This document shows, one piece after another, positions 14,151 to 21,647 of a stretch of 38,586 bases of DNA (its first letter is position 1; each line of letters opens with the position of its first letter). The translations under genes and the position numbers were made by a program. Origin of the DNA: a virus; IMG/VR virus record IMGVR_UViG_3300013119_001005, positions 1 through 38,586 of that record; one strand, written 5' to 3'. The notes beneath the pieces were generated by a model that was not told where the DNA came from, did not search any database, and was given only the letters and a program-made list of their open reading frames with translations.

Positions 14151-14764
14151 TGTTTGGTGGAGGATTAGTAATAAATACGTGGATTCGATTAGGATTGACT
14201 TTAAGTGTGGAGACACTTTGTAAACTTATTCGGGGGTTATGGAACTTATTTAAACGTAGGAAATATGATGGAGTAACACCTAAGAGGTTTAAAAAGATTG
14301 TAAAAGATAGAGATAATTTGACTATAATATTAGATGATCTTTTGAAAGAGATTAGGGGTAATCGAGCTTATGTTTATCTTTTCCATAATGGCCCTCAATA
14401 TTATAATGGTGATCCTTATATTAAAATGAGTGCTATTGTAGAATCGGTTAGAAATGCTGCTCCTATTATACAATCTAAACAAAATTTACCCGTTGCTTTG
14501 TTCCCTAATATCTTAGAAGGTATGTTAGAGGAACATTTTATGACTATCAATTTTAATGAAGTACCAATTTACTATACAGAACGTTTATTTGCAAAATTAC
14601 ATGGTACTCATTATTGGGCTGCATACCCTATCATGAAACACGGTCGATATTATGGTATCGTTGCAGTAGATTGGACAAAGAGTGAAGTAATAGATACTGA
14701 GGCTAGGTTGAGAGAAGAATTGATAAAAACTGCAGTTCTTTTAACTCCCTCTATAGTAAAATAA
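14150..14764 (+). CDS. Membrane-anchored GAF-like protein
   Basis: AAGGAG lies before an ATG overlapping the previous stop. The 204-residue product has a hydrophobic/basic N-terminal region (about 1-38) and then a region (about 70-200) with RAYVYLFHNGPQYYNGDPYI, KMSAIVESVR and YPIMKHGRYYGIVAVDW. The strand order and the HNG and final G-strand pattern are typical of GAF-type sensor domains, which occur in some phage proteins of unknown role. It sits between the putative small and large terminase genes. A link to packaging or signalling is speculative. Confidence 0.55.
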   Translation: MFGGGLVINTWIRLGLTLSVETLCKLIRGLWNLFKRRKYDGVTPKRFKKIVKDRDNLTIILDDLLKEIRGNRAYVYLFHNGPQYYNGDPYIKMSAIVESVRNAAPIIQSKQNLPVALFPNILEGMLEEHFMTINFNEVPIYYTERLFAKLHGTHYWAAYPIMKHGRYYGIVAVDWTKSEVIDTEARLREELIKTAVLLTPSIVK

Positions 14765-14765
14765 G

Positions 14766-16967
14766 ATGAGTAAAGCAATTCAAGGATCAATCTATTCAGA
14801 AGCTCATGAATGGATTGATGAGTTTAAACAAGAAGGTCCGGGTACATTATTTGAATGGAATAAACATCGTGTAGAAGAATTTAGAAGTGTCTCTGTTGAA
14901 ACTCTCCTAATGGATGACTACTTTTTAGGTCTTAAGAATTCTATTTTTGAAGGTGTTGCTGAAGATATTATTAACCTTTTTGAGGAACGTAAAAAAAGAG
15001 ATTTAAATCTTGCAATATTCTTAGAAGCGATCGGGTGTGTAACAGGTAATACTTGGGTATATACTTTTGAAGGACCTAAGAAAATTCAAGATGTTTGTAA
15101 AACAAATAGGGTCGGAGAGCATGCTTGGAGAGAAGAAATATCTATTTTAACTCCTACAGGATTTAAAAAAACCTCTCATTTTAAGAAGACGGGATTAGAA
15201 AAAACTAAAAAGGTTCAAACAAGATTTGGTTATGAAATTGAAGGTACTTTAGATCATCCATTAGAGGTGTTAGAAAAGGGTGAGATAAAAAGTAAACAAA
15301 TGAAAGATCTTAATATAGGTGATTATGTCGCTATAGATATTTCAGAAAAACCTTTTGGGAAGAATACCGAATTAACTTCTGATTTAGGATATTTGATTGG
15401 GTATATTTTAGGTGATGGCCATATTAATAAATATGGGTTTGTAGCTACTACACAACCTAAAGATTTAGAGATTTTTGATAAATTAGAAATAATTCTAAAG
15501 AAGGAATTTGGTGATACTTATTTTATTAAAGAGAAAAAAGATGGGAACTTTACCTTACGAGCACGAGGAGAGAAATTACGAGAATTTTTGAGAAAGTATG
15601 ATTTAATACATTTAACTCCTCAAAAAGTAGTACCTGAAATAATCTTTAAAAGTCCAAAAGAAGTAGTTAAAGCTTTTTTACAAGGATATTTCGATGCTGA
15701 TGGGTCATTTAGTAAAAATAAATTTTCAATTTCTGCTAAAAATAAAGATTTACTAAAGGGTATTCAAGATCTATTACTTTTATTTGGTGTTATTAGTAGA
15801 ATTGCTTTAAAAAATTGTTCTTATCAAGGAGGTAAAACTACTTGTTGGCGTCTCCAAGTTAGTGGGGAACTTCTACATATTTTTGGGAAAGAAGTTGGAT
15901 TCAATTTAAAAAGAAAAAATGAAGCTTTAAATTTTTATTTAAGTAAGAACATAAAACATAATACTAATTATAGAATTCTACCTAATATACTTCCAATTAC
16001 TAAAGAAATTGTAAAAGAAGCTGATAAAGTTAATTATCCAAGATATAAATTATTTAAGACCTATTTAAGTGGTAATCAAAATTTTAGTTATGATCGAAGT
16101 AAACTATTTTTAGAACATTATCAAAGTACTAAGAATAAGGAAGCATTAAATTCTCTTCAAGAAATTGTAGATTATTCGGAAAACTTGGTTTGGTTACCTA
16201 TTGAAATTATTGAAGACTCAGAAAGTGTTTGTTATGATTTTACAATTCCCGAGACGGGAAATTTTCTCGCCAATGGGTTCGCTTCTAAGAATTCTGGAAA
16301 AACCTTTAAGGCATCAGTTATAACTTGGCTTTTATGGTATGAACTCTCAATGCATGAACACCCTCAAACCTTTTACAATTTAGCTCCGAATTCAATTATT
16401 GCTTTAATGGTCATGAGTAGGTCTCAAACTCAAGCAAAACGTATTACTTTTGGTGATGTTTGGTTAAGGTTTCAATCTCAATTTAATAAAGATTATTTTC
16501 CGGTAAATCCAAAGTTTTCTAATGAGATTAGGATTTCAAGGAATAATACTTGTGTTTATGCCGGAACTTCATCTGCTCTTTCTATTTTAGGTTATAATGT
16601 TTATGCCGCAACTATTGATGAGGCTAATTTCTTAGAAGTTATAGATGATTCTAAGAAAGCTATTGAAGAAGTATATGATGCGGCTGAAGAAATGTATAAT
16701 GCAGTAATGAATCGTATGACTTCACGATTTATGAAAGGTGGAAAAATACCCGGTTTACTAACAATGATTTCTTCTCCTCGTTATCCCGAATCTTTTTTGG
16801 AAAGAAGGATTAGAAGAGCAAAAGCTGAAGGGGTTGAAAACTTAGGTATGTTTTGGCGAGCAAGAAGTCTTTGGGAAGCAAAAGGAAAAAAATTCTTTCC
16901 AAGTAATAAATATTTTGTTGTGGATACGAAGACAATGAAAATATTAAAAGAAAATGTAGATGGCTAG
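14766..16967 (+). CDS. terL: Terminase large subunit, ATPase domain only, with in-frame intein
   Basis: The 733-residue precursor is a packaging ATPase interrupted by an intein. N-extein is residues 1-90, intein 91-509, C-extein 510-733, so splicing would yield about 314 residues. The joined P-loop is LEAIG/SGKTFKAS (its leading residue is not the usual Gly/Ala). Walker B is YAATIDEAN (about 613-621) and the coupling motif is MISSPR (668-673). The protein ends in KILKENVDG with no nuclease domain; in usual TerL proteins that domain follows directly. Here it is a separate gene at 17932. The stop overlaps the DEDDh exonuclease start by 8 bases. It begins 2 bases after the GAF-like gene, with a weak ribosome-binding site. 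Confidence 0.88.
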   Translation: MSKAIQGSIYSEAHEWIDEFKQEGPGTLFEWNKHRVEEFRSVSVETLLMDDYFLGLKNSIFEGVAEDIINLFEERKKRDLNLAIFLEAIGCVTGNTWVYTFEGPKKIQDVCKTNRVGEHAWREEISILTPTGFKKTSHFKKTGLEKTKKVQTRFGYEIEGTLDHPLEVLEKGEIKSKQMKDLNIGDYVAIDISEKPFGKNTELTSDLGYLIGYILGDGHINKYGFVATTQPKDLEIFDKLEIILKKEFGDTYFIKEKKDGNFTLRARGEKLREFLRKYDLIHLTPQKVVPEIIFKSPKEVVKAFLQGYFDADGSFSKNKFSISAKNKDLLKGIQDLLLLFGVISRIALKNCSYQGGKTTCWRLQVSGELLHIFGKEVGFNLKRKNEALNFYLSKNIKHNTNYRILPNILPITKEIVKEADKVNYPRYKLFKTYLSGNQNFSYDRSKLFLEHYQSTKNKEALNSLQEIVDYSENLVWLPIEIIEDSESVCYDFTIPETGNFLANGFASKNSGKTFKASVITWLLWYELSMHEHPQTFYNLAPNSIIALMVMSRSQTQAKRITFGDVWLRFQSQFNKDYFPVNPKFSNEIRISRNNTCVYAGTSSALSILGYNVYAATIDEANFLEVIDDSKKAIEEVYDAAEEMYNAVMNRMTSRFMKGGKIPGLLTMISSPRYPESFLERRIRRAKAEGVENLGMFWRARSLWEAKGKKFFPSNKYFVVDTKTMKILKENVDG
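15036..16292 (+). mobile_element. Intein with LAGLIDADG homing endonuclease, in the terminase P-loop
   Basis: The 419-residue insertion starts with Cys91 (CVTGNTWVYTFEGPKKIQDV, intein block A) and has a block-B-like GTLDHPLEV (160-168). Two LAGLIDADG motifs are present: LGYLIGYILGDGHI (207-220) and AFLQGYFDADGSF (303-315). It ends in TGNFLANGFASKN followed by Ser as the +1 nucleophile. The penultimate residue is Lys instead of the usual His, a variation known to be tolerated in some inteins. Both splice ends fit, and removal restores GSGKT, so it is probably active. A DNA cleavage activity would drive homing into intein-less terL. Confidence 0.92.
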
Positions 16968-17439
16968 AATTTTCTTAGATATTGAGACTACGGGGTTTGA
17001 TCCCAAAAAAGATGAGATTATTGAAATAGCGGCAATAAAAACTCGGGGAACTTATATTGAAGATGTTTTTCAAACTTTAGTTTGTCCTCGAAGGAGAAAA
17101 ATACCTAAACTTATACAGGATTTAACGGGTATTTCTCAAGTAATGGTAGAAGGTTTTCCAACGATTGAAAGGATTAGGCCTCGATTATTGAGGTTTATTG
17201 GTAATTGTAAAATTATAAGTTATAATGCACCTTTTGAACAACGTTTTTTAAGTAAGGTTTCATCTCGAATTTTTAGTAAGGATCGATTTATTGATTATTT
17301 AAAAGAGTTAAAATATTTGGAACCTAATTTATCTTCTTATAAATTAGAAGATGTAGTAGGAAAGAAAGGGAATTTTCATAGGGCATTAAATGACGTTTTT
17401 TACTTATATCAAATTTCTTATAAGTATGGTATTCGATAA
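16960..17439 (+). CDS. DEDDh 3'-5' exonuclease (DnaQ-like)
   Basis: The 159-residue product has exo I FLDIETTGFDP (D7, E9), exo II NAPFEQRFL (E93 where Asp is more usual) and exo III HRALNDVFYL (H140, D145). These are the metal ligands and general base of the DnaQ/RNase T superfamily. Members degrade single strands or proofread; a role in DNA processing is likely, with an odd Asp-to-Glu at exo II. The start overlaps the terminase ATPase stop by 8 bases (ATGGCTAG). It is the first of two genes that separate the ATPase and nuclease domains of the terminase. Confidence 0.82.
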   Translation: MARIFLDIETTGFDPKKDEIIEIAAIKTRGTYIEDVFQTLVCPRRRKIPKLIQDLTGISQVMVEGFPTIERIRPRLLRFIGNCKIISYNAPFEQRFLSKVSSRIFSKDRFIDYLKELKYLEPNLSSYKLEDVVGKKGNFHRALNDVFYLYQISYKYGIR

Positions 17440-17449
17440 GGAGAAGAAT

Positions 17450-17932
17450 ATGAAATATCCTAATGCGTTTAAAAAAGCAGTTAATCATCTTCTAGAAAAT
17501 GAAGGAGGTTATTCTAATGATCCTGATGATCCAGGAGGAGAAACGAATTTTGGAATTTGTAGGAGGCAATATCCTGATTTAGATATTAAAAATCTTACAA
17601 AGGAAAAAGCTGTTGAAATTTATTATGAAGATTATTGGAGTGCTCATGAAATTGATTTATACCCTAGAGGACTTCAAGAAATTATTTTTGATATGACCGT
17701 AAATTTTGGTTCAAGAGGGGGGGTTAAAGTAGTTCAAGAAGCGGCAAATAATAAAAACTCTCATCAAATTAAAGTGGACGGTTTGTTAGGGCCTGAAACT
17801 TTAAGGGCAGTGAAAAGTTTAGAGGTGGATCGAATTAAGGCTTTTCGTGTATTAAGGTTTGCTAAGATTTGTATTAGTAATCCTGATATGTATAAATATT
17901 GGTATGGTTGGTTTAGGAGGGCAACAAAATAA
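17450..17932 (+). CDS. Endolysin: GH108-type muramidase
   Basis: Start 17450 is set by AAGGAG (17438-17443); a longer frame from 17390 overlaps the exonuclease gene. The 160-residue protein begins with LLENEGGYSNDPDDPGGETN and then FGICRRQYP, the GH108 signature, with E18 as probable catalytic residue. A C-terminal region with NKNSHQIKVDGLLGPETLRA resembles the peptidoglycan-binding module that follows GH108. It would cleave the N-acetylmuramic acid-N-acetylglucosamine bond for lysis. No signal peptide is seen, so it needs a holin (candidates at 8962-9475). Its stop overlaps the next ATG by one base. Confidence 0.88.
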   Translation: MKYPNAFKKAVNHLLENEGGYSNDPDDPGGETNFGICRRQYPDLDIKNLTKEKAVEIYYEDYWSAHEIDLYPRGLQEIIFDMTVNFGSRGGVKVVQEAANNKNSHQIKVDGLLGPETLRAVKSLEVDRIKAFRVLRFAKICISNPDMYKYWYGWFRRATK

Positions 17933-18939
17933 TGTCAATTATTAAAGTACCTATGGAATTAAAAGAGAACTTTCTTCGAGATCCGGAGAATTTCATTAGG
18001 GATATTGCTGCAATTCCACTAGAAGCTCTCAGACCTTTCTTTAAGAGGAGAGATTTAATTGACCAAGTGGTTAACAAAAAATATATTAATCCTTTTGATG
18101 AGGAACATCTGGAATTTGATAGAGATTTTCAACGTCAAGATGGTGATACTTATAGGCGATTTATGCATATTGATTTAGGAATACGTCATGATGCAGTCGG
18201 GATTTCTATGTGCCATTGTCCTGAATTTGTTGCAAGAAAATCTGTTCAACGTCAACCCGATAATACTTACCAAGATATTACGATTTACGAACCTATTATT
18301 AAATTTGATTTTCTAGGTAGGATAAAAGTTAAAAAAGGTGAAGAAATTCTATTAAGTGAAATTCGGGATTTAATTTTTGAATTATCAAAAAGAGGTTTTT
18401 TTATTGCTTTAGTCACTTATGATCAATTTCAATCCACGGATAGTATACAACTTCTGAAACGAGAAGGGTACACAGTGGGGAGACTATCAATCGATAGAAC
18501 CACGCATCGATTGATTATTGACCGTAATCATGAGGATAGAATTCGTAGAGAATCAACTGAAGGTAGAAAAATTGCTGCTATGCAAGCATTAAAGGATGCA
18601 TTATATGAAGAACGCTTAATTATACCTTATCACCCTTATTGGAAGAAAGAAGCACTATCAGCAGAATATAATGAAAAGAAAATTAAGGTTGATCATCCAC
18701 CTATGGGTTCTATTGACCTTTTACAAAGTATAGCGGGATCAATTTTTAACTTAATTAATAATGAATATAAATATGATGATCGTGAGGATGATAAAGAATA
18801 TTCTGAAATTGAAGATAATTATTATACGGGTATTGAGGAAAATGACTTAAATTATGATGATACGGATGACAGTTTTTATGAAGATCATAAAAACGAAGGT
18901 GATCCACTAACACAAGGAGGAGTACAAGATGAGTGGTAA
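17932..18939 (+). CDS. Terminase large subunit, nuclease domain as a separate protein
   Basis: The 335-residue product starts IIKVPMELKENFLRDPENFI-RDIAAIP, exactly the linker that follows the ATPase domain in ordinary TerL proteins. An RNase H-fold nuclease comes next, with acidic residues D81 (MHIDLGIRHDAVG), D164 (LVTYDQFQS) and D262 (GSIDLLQSIAGS). It cuts concatemeric DNA at the end of packaging. A good AGGAGG-like site lies upstream, so it is translated independently. The C-terminus is very acidic. It overlaps the portal start by 11 bases. The protein must associate with the ATPase encoded at 14766-16967. Confidence 0.85.
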   Translation: MSIIKVPMELKENFLRDPENFIRDIAAIPLEALRPFFKRRDLIDQVVNKKYINPFDEEHLEFDRDFQRQDGDTYRRFMHIDLGIRHDAVGISMCHCPEFVARKSVQRQPDNTYQDITIYEPIIKFDFLGRIKVKKGEEILLSEIRDLIFELSKRGFFIALVTYDQFQSTDSIQLLKREGYTVGRLSIDRTTHRLIIDRNHEDRIRRESTEGRKIAAMQALKDALYEERLIIPYHPYWKKEALSAEYNEKKIKVDHPPMGSIDLLQSIAGSIFNLINNEYKYDDREDDKEYSEIEDNYYTGIEENDLNYDDTDDSFYEDHKNEGDPLTQGGVQDEW

Positions 18940-20620
18940 AATAAGAGATTTTCTTGAGAAAAGGTTTGGTTTAGTCCTTTTCAAGAAAAATGAATTAGAA
19001 ACTAAACTAAATAGTGTTCGAGCTGAGGAAAGGAGTTGGCATGAGCAACCTCGAGAAGAGGTTCCTGAGACTCTAATTCCGTTCGCAGAAGACTATTCTT
19101 ATTTATATGAGAGTGAAACTTTCCGTTCTTTAGAGAATGGTAAGAGTAAAAAGAAACGTAATTTTTTAGATAAAGTAATGGAGCATTTCACTGGAGGTTG
19201 GACTTCAAGAACTTCCTTATTGAAAGCTAATCGTCATATTGACGAAGACACTCTATTTTCTTTTCAGGATGCTGCTGCTATTAGGTATTATTCAGATCCT
19301 ATTGCAAATAGTATTATTAGTAATTTAACTCATTTCACAATAGGTAAAGGAGTTAAACTGTTAATTGATAATGATGAAGTTTTGGAAGTAGTAAAAGATT
19401 TCAGAAAAAGTAATAAGATGACCCATAGGGAACATCAATTTGTTAAGATGGGTTATATTGAAGGTGAAAGTTTTATTGCTTTATATATTAATAAAGTTAA
19501 GGGTGATGTAAAAGTTAGGCGTTTACGACCTACAGAAATTGTAGATGTAGAAGTAAATCCTGGAGATATTGAAACTCATTTAACTTATCATCAACAATTT
19601 AAGACTGTGCCCGAAGGTACTTCTCAAAATATTGAACAAGATAGATGGTTAGCTAATTATGAATATTTTAAGAGAATAGAAGAAGAACCCGAAGATAGAG
19701 GGAATCGAAGTAAATTTCATAGTAAATTAAGAAATGACCTTTTAGTTCTCTTCTCGAAGTTTGGTACGGATGATGAAATACGAGGAAGAGTCCCTATGGC
19801 TCCCGTTTTGAAATACTTAAAGTATTATGAAGATTGGTTACTTGATAGGATCAGATTGAACCATGAACGTTCTAAAGTTGTTTGGATTAAGAGTATTATT
19901 GGAAGAACAGCTGAAGGTTTAACTCGACAAAGACGTTCACCAAGAGGTGGAACGATGTTAGTTGAGAATGATAATGTTAAATACCGTATTGAGAATGCTC
20001 GTTTAGATGCTAATGATGCAAAAGAAGATGGCTTAGCAATATTATATGCTATTGGTTCTGGGGTTGGTTTACCTATTCATATATTAAACCAACGCTCTGA
20101 TCAAGAAGTATATGCAAGTATTAGAAAAGCTGATACTCCATTTTCTCAAATGATTATTGGTTTCCAAACTCATTGGTCAGAAACATTAGAACAGATTTAT
20201 CGTGTTGCAATTAAAGCTAAAGTAGATGCGGGAATATTACCTAAAACAACTAAAGTTAAACGCTTCTTAAAAGAAGGTTTAGTAGATGTATTTCAATATA
20301 TCAATAAGCAAATTGTTTCAGGTATACCTATTGAAAAGGTGGTTAAAGAGGGAAAAGAACTAATGGATAAATCTTCAGAAGAGATTGAAATTCCAACTGA
20401 AGATATACCTATTAGTATTGAATTCCCTGATATGGTTAAGGAAGATCCTCAAACTCAAGCTAGTGTTTTAGAGGCTCATCAACGTATGGGTATTGCTAGT
20501 TTAGCAACATTGGCTTCTAAAGCAGGTTATAATTGGCAAGAAGAATTAATGAAAATGAGTTTTGAGGAACCTGAGGAAGAACCTGAAGAAACACCCCCGG
20601 AACCAGAAGAGGAGGAATAG
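18929..20620 (+). CDS. Portal protein
   Basis: The 563-residue product follows the terminase directly and has portal features: a long N-terminal arm, then SFQDAAAIRYYSDPIANSII and SNLTHFTIGKGV, and a core with RRLRPTEIVDVEVNPGDIET. A helical region with APVLKYLKYYEDWLLDRIRL follows. The length is typical. It forms the dodecameric ring for DNA entry and the terminase docking site. The C-terminus is a Glu/Pro tail (EEPEEEPEETPPEPEEEE). A GGAGGAG site lies upstream. The gene overlaps the nuclease-domain gene by 11 bases. Confidence 0.85.
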   Translation: MSGKIRDFLEKRFGLVLFKKNELETKLNSVRAEERSWHEQPREEVPETLIPFAEDYSYLYESETFRSLENGKSKKKRNFLDKVMEHFTGGWTSRTSLLKANRHIDEDTLFSFQDAAAIRYYSDPIANSIISNLTHFTIGKGVKLLIDNDEVLEVVKDFRKSNKMTHREHQFVKMGYIEGESFIALYINKVKGDVKVRRLRPTEIVDVEVNPGDIETHLTYHQQFKTVPEGTSQNIEQDRWLANYEYFKRIEEEPEDRGNRSKFHSKLRNDLLVLFSKFGTDDEIRGRVPMAPVLKYLKYYEDWLLDRIRLNHERSKVVWIKSIIGRTAEGLTRQRRSPRGGTMLVENDNVKYRIENARLDANDAKEDGLAILYAIGSGVGLPIHILNQRSDQEVYASIRKADTPFSQMIIGFQTHWSETLEQIYRVAIKAKVDAGILPKTTKVKRFLKEGLVDVFQYINKQIVSGIPIEKVVKEGKELMDKSSEEIEIPTEDIPISIEFPDMVKEDPQTQASVLEAHQRMGIASLATLASKAGYNWQEELMKMSFEEPEEEPEETPPEPEEEE

Positions 20621-20818
20621 ATGAAGTATGATCCAATTAATTCGTTTTTGGAAGATTCTCTTAAAGAACAAATAGGTGAAGAAGTTGAATGGGGAGTGAT
20701 ATTGATTAAACTATCTGATAGTGAAGAACCAATTTCTCTAAATTTATTTTCTTCTGATCCTCAAATAAGAGAAATGACTAAAGGCATATTAATAAGTTTA
20801 TCTAGTTTATATTTTTAG
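20621..20818 (+). CDS. Small acidic protein
   Basis: It starts one base after the portal stop with a GAGGAGGAA site just upstream. The 65-residue product is acidic and amphipathic (EEVEWGVILIKLSDSEEPIS) with a helical C-terminus. No family is recognised; it is probably a small structural or chaperone protein of the head module. Confidence 0.5.
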   Translation: MKYDPINSFLEDSLKEQIGEEVEWGVILIKLSDSEEPISLNLFSSDPQIREMTKGILISLSSLYF

Positions 20819-20829
20819 GAGGTAAGATA

Positions 20830-21180
20830 ATGGGAGTAAATTCGAGTAAATTTCCTAAATCTCGTAAAAGGGTAAATAAGAAAAAAAGCCCTACTACAAG
20901 GAAAAATGATATTAATGGTAAGACGCGTAACGGTAAAAAAGTTACGTCACCCAAGGCGCGATTAGGAAAATCTAATGGTAGATGGAAGGGCGGTACATCG
21001 AAATCATATCGTCGAGCCGTTGCTAATGCTAAAAAGAATGATGGTAAAGTAGTTCACCACAAAGACCATAATAAAAAGAACAATAAGAGGTCTAATTATA
21101 AATTGATGTCTAGGGGGGAACATAATAAAGCTCATCCAGAAAAGGGTGGGGACCATAGGAAAAAGAAGAGGAGAAAATAA
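20830..21180 (+). CDS. HNH-type endonuclease-like small basic protein
   Basis: AGGAGG lies before the ATG. The 116-residue product is Lys/Arg-rich. After GRWKGGTSKSYRRAVANAKK it has DGKVVHHKDHNKKNNKRSNY and MSRGEHNKAHPEKGG, which fits the HNH pattern (HH, D, N, N and EHxxxH). This looks like a small phage HNH endonuclease of the homing or packaging-associated kind. It sits in the head module between portal and protease, where free-standing HNH genes are common. Its role in packaging is unknown. Its stop overlaps the next ATG. Confidence 0.75.
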   Translation: MGVNSSKFPKSRKRVNKKKSPTTRKNDINGKTRNGKKVTSPKARLGKSNGRWKGGTSKSYRRAVANAKKNDGKVVHHKDHNKKNNKRSNYKLMSRGEHNKAHPEKGGDHRKKKRRK

Positions 21181-21263
21181 TGGATTATTGGGTAAGTGAT
21201 TCAACTTCAATACCTGAATTTGAAAGTAGTATTGAAGTTGAATATATTTTGGTGGAGGACTAA
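21180..21263 (+). CDS. Tiny acidic 27-residue protein
   Basis: The ATG overlaps the previous stop (TAATG) and AGGAG lies 5-10 bases before it. The product (MDYWVSDSTSIPEFESSIEV EYILVED) is acidic, and its TAA is directly followed by the ATG of the next gene. Position and signals support expression; function is unknown. Confidence 0.5.
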   Translation: MDYWVSDSTSIPEFESSIEVEYILVED

Positions 21264-21521
21264 ATGATAGAGTATAGTCAAAAAGAAAAAGAATTAATTT
21301 TAAAAAGATTAAATGAAAAAATATTAAAATCATTAGAAGTTAATAAATATGGTAAAGGTACTCCACTTTGGATGGATTTAGAATTCATCTTGGACCAGTT
21401 TAATCAGGGAAATTATTATGGTACATTAGAACTTAAGATTCTTGGAACATCTTGTAATGACGTAAAAGAAAAAGAACGTACGCATAAACTTTTAGAGATT
21501 TATGGAGAAAATTTAGAATAG
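21264..21521 (+). CDS. Hypothetical small protein
   Basis: GGTGGAGGAC lies just upstream. The 85-residue product is charged and helical (MIEYSQKEKELILKRLNEKI, MDLEFILDQFNQGNYYGTLE) and matches no family I know. It is the last gene before a terminator-like hairpin at 21595-21630. Confidence 0.5.
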   Translation: MIEYSQKEKELILKRLNEKILKSLEVNKYGKGTPLWMDLEFILDQFNQGNYYGTLELKILGTSCNDVKEKERTHKLLEIYGENLE

Positions 21522-21594
21522 TCCTTGCGATGTTCCAAGAGAGTCTATTAAGTTACGATAGAAGATTATCTAACGAATGCATTAATAATCAATT

Positions 21595-21630
21595 AAGCTC
21601 GTAGTCTAATGATAGACAAACGAGCTTTTT
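21595..21630 (+). terminator. Rho-independent terminator before the protease gene
   Basis: AGCTCGT (21596-21602) pairs with ACGAGCT (21620-21626), with GTCTA and TAGAC pairing inside, followed by TTTTT. The 126-base gap between 21521 and 21648 also contains AT-rich sequence and no gene. Confidence 0.75.
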
Positions 21631-21647
21631 CGTTATGAGGAGAAAAT

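Noticed and set aside
16967-17932. Group I intron or split-intein explanation for the terminase gap
   Set aside because: The gap is completely filled by two well-formed overlapping genes with their own start signals, leaving no non-coding core for an intron. No intein motifs flank the ATPase C-terminus or the nuclease N-terminus.
21004-21333. Minus-strand ORF of 109 codons
   Set aside because: It is antisense to the HNH-like gene and two small genes; the hydrophobic Phe/Leu/Ile-rich product is typical of reverse reading of Lys-rich genes.
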